Origin: an uncultured Collinsella sp.
GTDB lineage: Bacteria > Actinomycetota > Coriobacteriia > Coriobacteriales > Coriobacteriaceae
Assembly (NCBI GenBank): GCA_900544235.1
Contig: UQUL01000018.1
Location: 1 to 41,002, forward strand
Direction: 5' to 3'
DNA length: 41,002 bases
The notes beneath the pieces were generated by a model that searched no databases, was not told the origin of the DNA, and saw only the letters and a list, made by a program, of their open reading frames with translations. Shown here piece by piece: positions 24,042-31,897 of the stretch (the stretch's first letter is position 1; each line of letters starts with the position of its first letter). The position numbers and the translations under genes were made by a program.

Positions 24042-27000
24042 ATGGCGAACACCCAGAACTATATTAACCACCTGCTGCAGAACACCGGCATTACGCCGGC
24101 ATGCAGCGAAGAAGAGCGCTTGGCTGCCGAAGATATCGCTCAGATCTTCCGCAACCACGGCTTTGACCCCGAGGTTCAGGAGTTCAATGCCCCGGCGCCC
24201 AGTAGGTTGGCATTTGCCGTTACCGGTATTCTTGCGTTTGCCGGCGCCCTGCTGATGGGCATCGGCGGCGGTATCGGCTTGGTCGGCACCTTGCTGGCCA
24301 TTGTCGGCGCCGTTCTTTACGTGCTCGAGCGCACGGGCCACCCCGTGGTTTCGCGCCTGGGCAAGACGGGCGTGAGCCAAAATGTCATCGCCTACCACAA
24401 GGCCTCGGGCCCGCTCGCGTCCCCGCGTAACCGCCCGGTGGTCGTTGTCGCACACTACGACTCTCCCCGTGCTGAGCTGCTCGCCCGCGAGCCTTATGCT
24501 TCGTATCGTGCGCTCATCGCCAAGCTGTTGCCCGTTGCCACGGTTGCCCCCGCTGTCGTTGCCATCCTGCGTATTCTGCCGCTCCCCGGCGCGCTCAAGG
24601 TTCTGCTGTGGATTGTCGCGATCCTCGCTTCCCTCGTTGCACTCGCCAACGCGGTAAACATCATCTCTAACCGCCACATTCTTCCCTATACGTCTGGCGC
24701 GGTGTGCAACAAGTCTTCTGTCGCCGCTATGCTCGGCGTTATGGACAACGTTGCCCCCTTCCAGGGCGAAAACGAGTTTCCCGACGATGTTCCGTTCGAT
24801 ACCTATTTTGGGGAGCAGAAGCGTCGTGCCGAGGAAATGGCGCGCGCAGCGGCGGAATATGCCGCGGCCCAGCAGCAAAACGACTACGGCAACACCATCG
24901 AGTATGAAGAGCCTACCTACGCCGAGGACGAATTCGGTCAGCCGATTGCTCCCGACGCTCAGACCGAGCCCGAACAGGGTGAGGCTTTCGACGAGCAAAT
25001 CGAGGGCTTTGAGGGTGCGTCTGCCGACGAGACGCTGATCGGCGCTATCGTGCCTGAGGATCAGAATCAGGCTGCCCAAGCCGAAGAGTTCAATGACGAG
25101 GTTCCCGCTGCCGAGCCGGCGGAGGAGTCTGCCGAGCCCGAGCCCAAGCTCTATCGCAACGCCGCCGGCAACATCCGCTTTGGTTCGGATGCCATCCGTG
25201 CGCTCGGAATGCTTCCCGAGTCTTGCACGCTCGATTACGAGGAGGGCGAGGAGCCAACGTTTGAGCCCGAGCCTGCCCCCGTCGTGGCTGCGCCTGCGCC
25301 CGTTGTCGCTGCGGATGATGAGTCTGCCGCGGTTACCGCTGCCGTTGCCGATCCCGAGGCGGTGTCCGCGTTCGATCCCGCGGCAGGACTGGACATTTTG
25401 GCTCCCGCCGCACCGGCGCAAGACGTTGCGGACGAGTCTGACGACGATTACGTTGAACAACCGAGGCGCGTGTCTTACGAGAGCGATACTGATTTCTCGG
25501 CCGAGATTCCCGCGGCAACGCCGCATGCCGACATTGCATCCGCGTTCTCGTCGATTGGCGCCAGCGCTTCCAACTTCTTTAAGGGTGCGTTTGCAAAGGG
25601 CAAGAAATTTGTCGACGATTTCGAGGAGAAGCGCGCTGCCGCACGCGAGGCTGCCGAGCAGGAGGCTATCGCTCAGCAGCAGGCAGCCGAGGCGGCACGT
25701 GAGCTCGCGGCGCAAGAGTTCGAGCAGAACGAGGCTATGCAGTCCGCGCCCGTCGAAGCCGCCGAAGCTACAACGTCCTTTGAGTCCCAGCAACCGGCGT
25801 CCGCGGATGTTGTTGAAGCGACGACGTCTTTCGAGGCTCAGCAGCACGTCGATAGCACCATGTCGTTTGATGCCGCGAAGTTCGATTCCACGATAACGTT
25901 TGAAAAACAGGGCACCGCGATTGCCGAGCCCCTTCCTGTTTCCGATGAGCAGGGCGACGCGGCAGACGATGACGAGCCTGTTGATGCTGCCGAAATCCAA
26001 GATGCCGCCGAGGACGAGCCCGTCGAGGCCAACTCTGACGAAGAGCAATACGCGGCAGCCGAGCAAGATGATTCGACCGAGGTCGAGCAGGAGGAAGTGC
26101 CTGCGGTTTCCGAGACTCCCGAGACGGATGAGTCGAGGCCTTATTCCACGCAGATTTTCACCATGCCGACCCCGAGTGGTTCCGGTGCCACGGTTGCCAA
26201 TGTCGCTCCCACCCAGGACGAAACGGTCGATTCCCTTATGGCCCAGATTTCCTCCCAGGCATCGCCGCGCCCGCAGATGAATGTTCCCGATCCGGCGTCG
26301 GCACCGTCGCCTGCACCTTCCTCGTCTCCGCTGGCTTCGGTCCCCGATCCGTCGCTGCCGTCTATGAAGCAGGCAAACGTTGCGTCTCGCACGTCGCTGT
26401 TCGACCTTCCCGACCCCTCCGCACAGGTCAACGATCCCTTTGCTACTGCCCAGGGCCCCGAACCCACATCGGCACCCGTTGCGCCTCCTATGCCCGTTGC
26501 GTCGGGCGCACAGCCGATCGAGACCATTTCGGCTCCCGCCCCGGCGGCACCCAAGTCTCGTAAGCGCGGCCTGGGTGGTCTGTTCGGCCGTAAAAAGAAA
26601 AACGAGCAGGACAGCATGAGTGACTGGCTGGGCGTCGAAGACGATTACGATGTCAAGAAGTCCGGTCGCGGTATCGGTTCGTGGGATAACTTCGAGGACG
26701 ATAACGATGGCTGGAAGGGTGGCGCTACGTCTTCCGATGGCGCTTCTTCCGAAGATATGCTCTCGGCTGTCGCCTCTATGGGCGATGATGAGCTGCTCGG
26801 TCACGATATCTGGTTTGTGGCAACGGGCGCCTCGGATTGTGATGGCGCTGGCATGAAGGCCTTCTTGGCTTCGCATCGCGATAAGCTCCGCGGCGTATTC
26901 TTTATCAATCTTGAATCCGTCGGCGCCGGTAGGCTTTCGGTGGTGACGGTCGAGGGCGAACAACAACTGCTCAAGGGCGATCGCCGCATCATGAACCTGG

Positions 27001-27233
27001 TCAGCAAGGTCTGCAAGTCGTTCCATGTCGATTGTGGCGCGCTCGAGATGCCCTATGCCAAGACCGATGCCTATGCCGCGCTCGAGGCGAGCCGCCGAGC
27101 CCTTACCATCGCCGGCGTGGACGGCACGCGTCTGGCTTGCGCTCGTACCGAGGACGACCTGCCCCACAATGTCAACCCGACGAACATTGCTACGGTATCC
27201 GAGGTCGTGACCGAGGTTATCCGCCGTTCGTAG
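24042..27233 (+). CDS. Membrane protein with an interrupted M28-peptidase-like fold and long acidic insert
   Basis: A 1063-residue protein starting at ATG 24042 (GGAG upstream); the frame opens 150 bp earlier without a ribosome-binding site. Residues ~1-140 begin an M28-type fold, with two membrane helices inserted (~57-73, 77-95) and the HxD motif at His138-Asp140 (VVAHYDSPR). Two more helices follow (~165-203). Residues ~240-900 are low-complexity, acidic and Ala/Glu/Pro-rich with one basic patch (RKRGLGGLFGRKKKN). The fold resumes at ~915: FVATGASDCDGAG, Glu958 in NLESVGAGR, Asp1009 in KTDAYAAL, His1042 in LPHNVNP. The usual DNASG aspartate is replaced around VCNKSS (221-226), so activity is uncertain. 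Followed by a small membrane protein in the same unit. Confidence 0.7.
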   Translation: MANTQNYINHLLQNTGITPACSEEERLAAEDIAQIFRNHGFDPEVQEFNAPAPSRLAFAVTGILAFAGALLMGIGGGIGLVGTLLAIVGAVLYVLERTGHPVVSRLGKTGVSQNVIAYHKASGPLASPRNRPVVVVAHYDSPRAELLAREPYASYRALIAKLLPVATVAPAVVAILRILPLPGALKVLLWIVAILASLVALANAVNIISNRHILPYTSGAVCNKSSVAAMLGVMDNVAPFQGENEFPDDVPFDTYFGEQKRRAEEMARAAAEYAAAQQQNDYGNTIEYEEPTYAEDEFGQPIAPDAQTEPEQGEAFDEQIEGFEGASADETLIGAIVPEDQNQAAQAEEFNDEVPAAEPAEESAEPEPKLYRNAAGNIRFGSDAIRALGMLPESCTLDYEEGEEPTFEPEPAPVVAAPAPVVAADDESAAVTAAVADPEAVSAFDPAAGLDILAPAAPAQDVADESDDDYVEQPRRVSYESDTDFSAEIPAATPHADIASAFSSIGASASNFFKGAFAKGKKFVDDFEEKRAAAREAAEQEAIAQQQAAEAARELAAQEFEQNEAMQSAPVEAAEATTSFESQQPASADVVEATTSFEAQQHVDSTMSFDAAKFDSTITFEKQGTAIAEPLPVSDEQGDAADDDEPVDAAEIQDAAEDEPVEANSDEEQYAAAEQDDSTEVEQEEVPAVSETPETDESRPYSTQIFTMPTPSGSGATVANVAPTQDETVDSLMAQISSQASPRPQMNVPDPASAPSPAPSSSPLASVPDPSLPSMKQANVASRTSLFDLPDPSAQVNDPFATAQGPEPTSAPVAPPMPVASGAQPIETISAPAPAAPKSRKRGLGGLFGRKKKNEQDSMSDWLGVEDDYDVKKSGRGIGSWDNFEDDNDGWKGGATSSDGASSEDMLSAVASMGDDELLGHDIWFVATGASDCDGAGMKAFLASHRDKLRGVFFINLESVGAGRLSVVTVEGEQQLLKGDRRIMNLVSKVCKSFHVDCGALEMPYAKTDAYAALEASRRALTIAGVDGTRLACARTEDDLPHNVNPTNIATVSEVVTEVIRRS

Positions 27234-27254
27234 ACGGAGCTCTAAGGAGTCAAC

Positions 27255-27473
27255 GTGTTTTCGTATATTAAGCGCCATTGGCCTGTCTACGTGATTTTGA
27301 CCTTGATTGCCATTGCGTTAGGATTTGGGGCTGCCTACATCGTGGGCGCAAAGGGCTCGACCCCCGCCTCCGCAATCAGCGAAGAGGTGGAGCAAGAACA
27401 GAGTACGGGTGCTGATGGGATTCCTGAGTCCGAGCAAGCAATCGTTGATGGTGGATCTTCGTCTGCAGAGTAG
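27255..27473 (+). CDS. Small single-helix membrane protein
   Basis: A 72-residue protein: a basic start (YIKRHWP), one hydrophobic helix at residues ~11-31, then an acidic tail rich in Glu, Ser and Gly. GTG start with AAGGAG five bases upstream, 21 bp after the M28-like gene and followed by a terminator, so it is co-expressed. The tail resembles the acidic insert of its neighbour in composition. Function unknown. Confidence 0.75.
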   Translation: MFSYIKRHWPVYVILTLIAIALGFGAAYIVGAKGSTPASAISEEVEQEQSTGADGIPESEQAIVDGGSSSAE

Positions 27474-27494
27474 ATACGGCGATTTACATGATTG

Positions 27495-27532
27495 AAAGCG
27501 GGTGAGCCGGGGGACTGGCTCGCCCGCTTTTT
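27495..27532 (+). terminator. Terminator shared by convergent genes
   Basis: A 12-bp stem with one G-T pair (27497-27508 with 27517-27528), extended by two A-T pairs, followed by five T on the + strand. The minus-strand tail is weaker (TTCAATC), but the adhesin gene ends 8 bp away, so it probably serves both directions. Confidence 0.85.
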
Positions 27533-27539
27533 GACCGCG

Positions 27540-30500
27540 CTAGCGCTTCTTTGGGATCGACCTAAGGCGAGCGAACCATAGGGCTGCGGCACCCGAGGTC
27601 AGGAGCGCGGTGATGCAAGCGGCGATGGGAACTGCTCCTGTTGCCGGTAGGTCCTGCGGTAGGGTACAGCGTTGAATGACACAGTCCTCGTCATGTGACT
27701 CAAGTTTATCGCCGCCGCCGTTGCGGCAAAGATCGACGCGTGCGCTGTTGGTGAGTGCAGTTTGGGGCGTATAAGCCGACGTTGCCTGCATGTGCACGAC
27801 TGCGCCCCGAGCGTCTGTGCCAAGGATTGCTTTGGCATCGTCAAGGTCGTCGTGCTCATCTTTGAGATCATCGCGGGTCCAAGAATCCGCATCGCTTCGA
27901 GTCGTAAAGTCGGCGGCTACCGCACCGTATTCAATTCGAATGCCCGTTACGACGGTATTGGGTGTAAGGTCGAGCTCTTCCGCCTCGAGTGTGGTGGATT
28001 CCGTGGTCGAGACATCTGCCTTCCAGAGGCGCCAGCCGTCGTAATCGACGAGGCGACAGTCCTCACCAAGGCTCTCTTTTACTTCGTCGGACTCAAGCCA
28101 AGGATTTTCGTGTCCATCGTCAAGTGTCGCGTTCGCCGGTTCATCGACGTCTGTCGAGTCCAACGGCGTCGTGCGATACCACACGTTGCACAGACCGTTG
28201 AGGTCGCCGATGGCGACGGGGGTTTCGATTGAGATGAATCTCGCCGTGCCGTCTTTGGCGCACTCAAGATCATCGGTAATCGTAAACTCATCAACCCAAG
28301 TAGCGGAATCGTTTCGAGCATCGATGGTATAGGAGAAAAGCCCATCACTATTGGTTTGCGTCGTGGCGCGGTTTTTACCATCGCCGTTAGCCAACAGGCC
28401 CTTTTCGATAGGTTGGACAAGTTCCTGACGCTTGTCGACCTGCCCCTTGATCTCGATGGGTGCATCCTTCATCGCGACGGATTGGACTTCTCCCGTATCC
28501 TTTATTTCAAACGTTATCTCCTCGGCAAGGTCATAGGTCCGCGGAGAAATCATTTCGCGCAACGAGTAGGTGCCGGGTGCAAGATGTTCGACGCGGTGCG
28601 GCTTGTCGGATGAGGTCCAGGAGTCTATTTCGGTTTTATCGGGACCATATAAGGTGAGTTGTGCGCCTTTCACTTCCTGCTCTCCGCTTGCATCGACCTT
28701 GGAGATATCAACCTTGGTGTAATCGTCGGATACGTTAAGCCGTGCTTCTACAACGGGTGTTTTCTGGTCGGCATAAGTAAGGTCGACAATATGGGTTGTC
28801 CGATCGAGCAAGAAGCCTGCCGGCGCTTGAGTCTCGACAACCTCGTAGCGTGCGGTGCCAGATCCCAGCGGGAGGTCGTCCGCGCGTGCTTCTCCAGTTT
28901 CATCCGTCGTGACGGTCACGACAGTCTCACCGTCGAGCGCGGCAATGCTACCGTCGGGGCGCACGATATCACCCGAGGCACGGATCTCAAAGATGGCGCC
29001 CGCGAGGCTGCTGCCGTCTACGGCATCGGTTTTAACGATCCTGATGTTTCCGGTCGCGGCGTGGTCATAATACGAGGCGATTGCAACGGGCGTTAGGTTC
29101 ATGTCGGCGGGTATGTTTACCTCGATCTCTTCGTCGACAAGATAGGGCTCTTTGGCCGAGGTTTCGCGTACATAATAGGTGCCCGGCACGAGCGATTCGG
29201 GCAGTGTGACGGTCCCGGTCGCGTCAGTCGTAAAGGTGTCCATTACGTTATGTGCTGGATACCAGCAAGTTTGTGAGACAGGTTCATGATTGCTGTCGAG
29301 GAGTTGGAAGGTGAATCCGGCTAGTGGAACAGAAGCGCCTGTTTGGGCATCGCGTTTTACAATCTGGAGATGCGTCGACAGAGCGTGGTTGTCCACGATA
29401 TATTGAAGCTCGGCGCCGTTGGAAATCTGATTGGCCCCGACGGTCCATTCCCCTGCACGTTTAAAACCCTCGGGGACGGTTTCCGGAACCTCGTGAATCG
29501 TGTAGCCGGCACGGTCGTATGGGACGGCTCCGTGGACACCGGCGGGTCGCTTGCCTGTGCCGAACCATGCTTCGGGCTGATCTTTGGTGGAGGCAAAGCC
29601 ATAGATGTTTGTGGTCAGTGTGCCAACAACCTGCTGAGAGCTGTTGCTGACAACCTCAAAGACAACACCTTCCGCCGGCTGCTCCAGGCCGGATTGGTCG
29701 CTATTGCCGTAATCCTTGAATTTGGAAATCTCAAGGTCAAACGCAATGGGGATATCGGAAATGCGAGATTCGATCTCGACCACGCCTGAATCGCCGAGTT
29801 GGTCGGCTCCGACGGTATAGGTCCAGCTGTCGTTGGATGGCAGGTAGCCCTCGGGGGCTTTTGATTCGTAGATGGTAAAGGTTCCTAAGGGGACATCGGC
29901 GAGGGTGGCCCGACCGCTTTCGTCGGTCGTGAGGATTTGCGCCCATCCAGGGGTTGATTGTGACACACACGTGAACTCTGCTCCTGCGAGTGAAGAACCC
30001 ACCTGGGGGCCGGCATTCGTCGCGGCATCGAGTTTTACGATACGCAGGTTGATGGTGCCGGGCTGTTCATCAATGGCGACCTGTCCACCGTCATTCCCCG
30101 TGGTAAAGGCGATGCGATCACGACGGGGGACATAGCCGGCCGGCGCCTTCGTTTCAACTAGGTAGTATGCCGTGTTGGGCAGAAGTGTTGCTTGCGCCCG
30201 ACCGTTGCTGTCCATCTGGATGGTGCCGACATGCGCGCCGCTGGCGCTCTCAAAAATATCGAATGATGCCCCGTCAAACTGATAAGTATTGTTTCCGCTG
30301 GTAATAACGGTGTTCGCAGACTGCTTTTGGAAGGAAACAGAGACCGCCGGCAGTACATAGAGCATGTCTTGACGTTTGCTGCCGCCCGATACGGCTCCTA
30401 GATAGCGTCGCGCGCGGTGCGGAGCGGCTTTGATGCTTCCTGATTTTGCGCTGTCGTGGAGCCACCGCGCAGCCGCCACGACTTCATTGTCGGCGGTAAA

Positions 30501-30971
30501 GTGTCCGCTCTTGGTTTTACCCTGAGCGGTCGTGTAGGAGTAGGTGCCGTCGACATGGGTAGTGCCGTTGAGCATCCATACGGCAAGCTGGGTGGCGGCG
30601 CGGGCGCGATCGGGTGAGAGATGGTAACCGCCAAACGACGTGGTGGTGGGATATCCGTGACAAACGATTGCCGCGAACTCGTCGTCGAGCCACACCCAGC
30701 CTTGATCAAAGTTGAGCCATGGGCCGCCCGGCTTGGTGGGGCCGGGGCGCTCCTGGTTCATGCAGTAGGCAATCGAGGCGTCTTGAGCTTCATACTTGCC
30801 GATGAAGAAGGGCCCGCAATCATCGCTAATAGTGCGGAAGCCGAGCTGATCGTAGCCATCGACGGCAAATGCGGCTCCCGGTGTCAGGCAGCCGAAAAGC
30901 AGGAAGAGGAGCAGGAGCAGCGGACCTGTTGCGATTGCGCTGTGGACAGAGTGCGTGGGTGCGTTGGACAT
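27540..30971 (-). CDS. Sortase-anchored thioester-domain adhesin with CnaB/SpaA-like repeats
   Basis: A 1143-residue surface protein. A signal peptide (1-36, cut after AFA) is followed by a thioester domain with Cys70 (AYCMNQE) and Thr127-Gln128 (ATQLAVW), the residues that form an internal Cys-Gln thioester able to bind host or surface molecules covalently. Six repeat domains follow, starting near 210, 304, 412, 532, 637 and 753; each ends in an E-x-x-A/P-x-x-G/Y element such as ETKAPAGY, ESKAPEGY, ETQAPAGF, typical of CnaB/SpaA domains with Lys-Asn isopeptide bonds. A further domain spans ~838-1100. The C-terminus has the sortase signal LPATG (1108-1112), a hydrophobic helix and a basic tail. 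ATG with AAGGAG five bases upstream. No sortase gene is nearby, so the housekeeping enzyme is presumably used. Confidence 0.88.
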   Translation of the reverse strand: MSNAPTHSVHSAIATGPLLLLLFLLFGCLTPGAAFAVDGYDQLGFRTISDDCGPFFIGKYEAQDASIAYCMNQERPGPTKPGGPWLNFDQGWVWLDDEFAAIVCHGYPTTTSFGGYHLSPDRARAATQLAVWMLNGTTHVDGTYSYTTAQGKTKSGHFTADNEVVAAARWLHDSAKSGSIKAAPHRARRYLGAVSGGSKRQDMLYVLPAVSVSFQKQSANTVITSGNNTYQFDGASFDIFESASGAHVGTIQMDSNGRAQATLLPNTAYYLVETKAPAGYVPRRDRIAFTTGNDGGQVAIDEQPGTINLRIVKLDAATNAGPQVGSSLAGAEFTCVSQSTPGWAQILTTDESGRATLADVPLGTFTIYESKAPEGYLPSNDSWTYTVGADQLGDSGVVEIESRISDIPIAFDLEISKFKDYGNSDQSGLEQPAEGVVFEVVSNSSQQVVGTLTTNIYGFASTKDQPEAWFGTGKRPAGVHGAVPYDRAGYTIHEVPETVPEGFKRAGEWTVGANQISNGAELQYIVDNHALSTHLQIVKRDAQTGASVPLAGFTFQLLDSNHEPVSQTCWYPAHNVMDTFTTDATGTVTLPESLVPGTYYVRETSAKEPYLVDEEIEVNIPADMNLTPVAIASYYDHAATGNIRIVKTDAVDGSSLAGAIFEIRASGDIVRPDGSIAALDGETVVTVTTDETGEARADDLPLGSGTARYEVVETQAPAGFLLDRTTHIVDLTYADQKTPVVEARLNVSDDYTKVDISKVDASGEQEVKGAQLTLYGPDKTEIDSWTSSDKPHRVEHLAPGTYSLREMISPRTYDLAEEITFEIKDTGEVQSVAMKDAPIEIKGQVDKRQELVQPIEKGLLANGDGKNRATTQTNSDGLFSYTIDARNDSATWVDEFTITDDLECAKDGTARFISIETPVAIGDLNGLCNVWYRTTPLDSTDVDEPANATLDDGHENPWLESDEVKESLGEDCRLVDYDGWRLWKADVSTTESTTLEAEELDLTPNTVVTGIRIEYGAVAADFTTRSDADSWTRDDLKDEHDDLDDAKAILGTDARGAVVHMQATSAYTPQTALTNSARVDLCRNGGGDKLESHDEDCVIQRCTLPQDLPATGAVPIAACITALLTSGAAALWFARLRSIPKKR

Positions 30972-31225
30972 GGCTGCTCCTTATCCCTCGTGCGCCGCAT
31001 GGGGAGGTTGCGACGCGTAGGATGAGGCTACCCCCGAGCTTCATGCGGGTAAGTACCAAAGGCTGACCAAAAGCTTGCCCAATTCCTGACAAATTGAGCT
31101 CAAATATAACAATCAAGCAAAAGTGCAGGTAGAAGATAGGGAGAACAGGAGGTCAAAGGTCCTCATCTCCACAATTGGCGCGGTTTTCAAACGATTCTCC
31201 ACAGCTAAAACAAGCATCGCCACCC

Positions 31226-31255
31226 TTGTATCGAACAAGACAACCGCGTTATACT
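31226..31255 (+). promoter_or_regulatory. Promoter of tRNA-Gly
   Basis: TTGTAT (31226-31231) and TATACT (31250-31255) are 18 bp apart; the tRNA begins 14 bp after the -10, a normal distance for a tRNA gene with a short leader. Confidence 0.7.
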
Positions 31256-31268
31256 ATCCCCCACATAT

Positions 31269-31343
31269 GCGGGCATCGCCAAGTGGTAAGGCATCAGCTT
31301 CCCAAGCTGACACTCGCGGGTTCGAGTCCCGTTGCCCGCTCCA
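31269..31343 (+). tRNA. tRNA-Gly (anticodon CCC)
   Basis: Acceptor stem GCGGGCA / TGCCCGC, D arm with AAGTGGTAAG, anticodon stem TCAGC / GCTGA with loop TTCCCAA (anticodon CCC), T arm GCGGG-TTCGAGT-CCCGT, discriminator T and an encoded CCA at 31341-31343. It is followed by a terminator and then by repeats that carry copies of its 3' end. Confidence 0.95.
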
Positions 31344-31353
31344 TTCGAATTTC

Positions 31354-31386
31354 AGGCACGGTAACGTTTCGTTACCGTGCCTTTTT
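31354..31386 (+). terminator. Terminator of tRNA-Gly
   Basis: Perfect 13-bp stem AGGCACGGTAACG / CGTTACCGTGCCT (31354-31366 with 31370-31382) with a TTT loop and a run of T (31382-31386). Confidence 0.95.
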
Positions 31387-31392
31387 CAATAA

Positions 31393-31412
31393 AGTGCCGG
31401 GACTCGAACCCG
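31393..31412 (-). repeat. Inverted copy of a tRNA T-arm downstream of tRNA-Gly
   Basis: GGGACTCGAACCCG inside this stretch is the exact complement of the T-arm core of the tRNA-Gly gene (14 bases). Read on the minus strand it looks like the 3' end of a tRNA. No full tRNA can be folded here. Downstream to 31483 lie further small palindromes (for example AAACGCGAAGCGTTT and AGGCGCCGACAGGCGCCT). Confidence 0.55.
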
Positions 31413-31483
31413 ACAGGGTGCGAGCGTAAAGCAAACGCGAAGCGTTTGTAGCGAGCAGGCGAAGGCGCCGACAGGCGCCTGAA

Positions 31484-31795
31484 GCCGGTGCGGATTTGCG
31501 AAGCAAATACGCAGACGTCCCGTTGCCCGCTCCATCGACCAGGGTGGATTTTGGGAAAAGCTGATTCAACCGACGTTACCGCCGCTTCCCCGGACCGGGA
31601 CATGCCGACCGCAGCCGGTGCGGATTTGCGAAGCAAATGCGCAGACGTCCCGTTGCCCGCTCCATGGAGCAAGGAAGATTTCGGGAATGGTAGATTCAGC
31701 CCGCTTTGCTCCCACACTTCCCCGGATCTCGGTATGCCACCGCAGCCGGTGCGTATTTGCGAAGCAAATGCGCGGACGTCCCCATGCTCGCTCCA
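31484..31795 (+). repeat. Three tandem ~130-bp degenerate repeats carrying the tRNA-Gly 3' end
   Basis: Conserved 51-bp cores lie at 31484-31534, 31614-31664 and 31745-31795, start to start 130 and 131 bp. Each core begins GCCGGTGCG, contains the hairpin ATTTGCGAAGCAAAT, and ends with a copy of the tRNA-Gly 3' end. Cores 1 and 2 share GTCCCGTTGCCCGCTCCAT (19 bases) with the tRNA and its next base; core 3 has diverged. The ~79-bp stretches between cores also resemble each other (GATTT-GGGAA, GATTCA, CTTCCCCGGA, ATGCC). The stretch holds no gene I can support. It runs from the tRNA terminator to the purB promoter region. Confidence 0.85.
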
Positions 31796-31897
31796 ATTCC
31801 AAAATGTTAGGTTAATGCCTGCTGCCCATACTTGCACCTGCGCACGGTACAATGGTTGGGTTACGACCAACGTGCCAATAACCAAAAAGGAGCCGCT

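Noticed and set aside
23991..27278. 1095-codon open frame on the minus strand opposite the M28-like gene
   Set aside because: Arg/Gly/Leu-rich shadow of the Glu/Ala-rich low-complexity gene; the + strand frame has membrane helices, M28 motifs and a ribosome-binding site.
31484..31795. CRISPR-like array
   Set aside because: Units are about 130 bp, the stretches between cores are related to each other rather than unique, and there are no cas genes.
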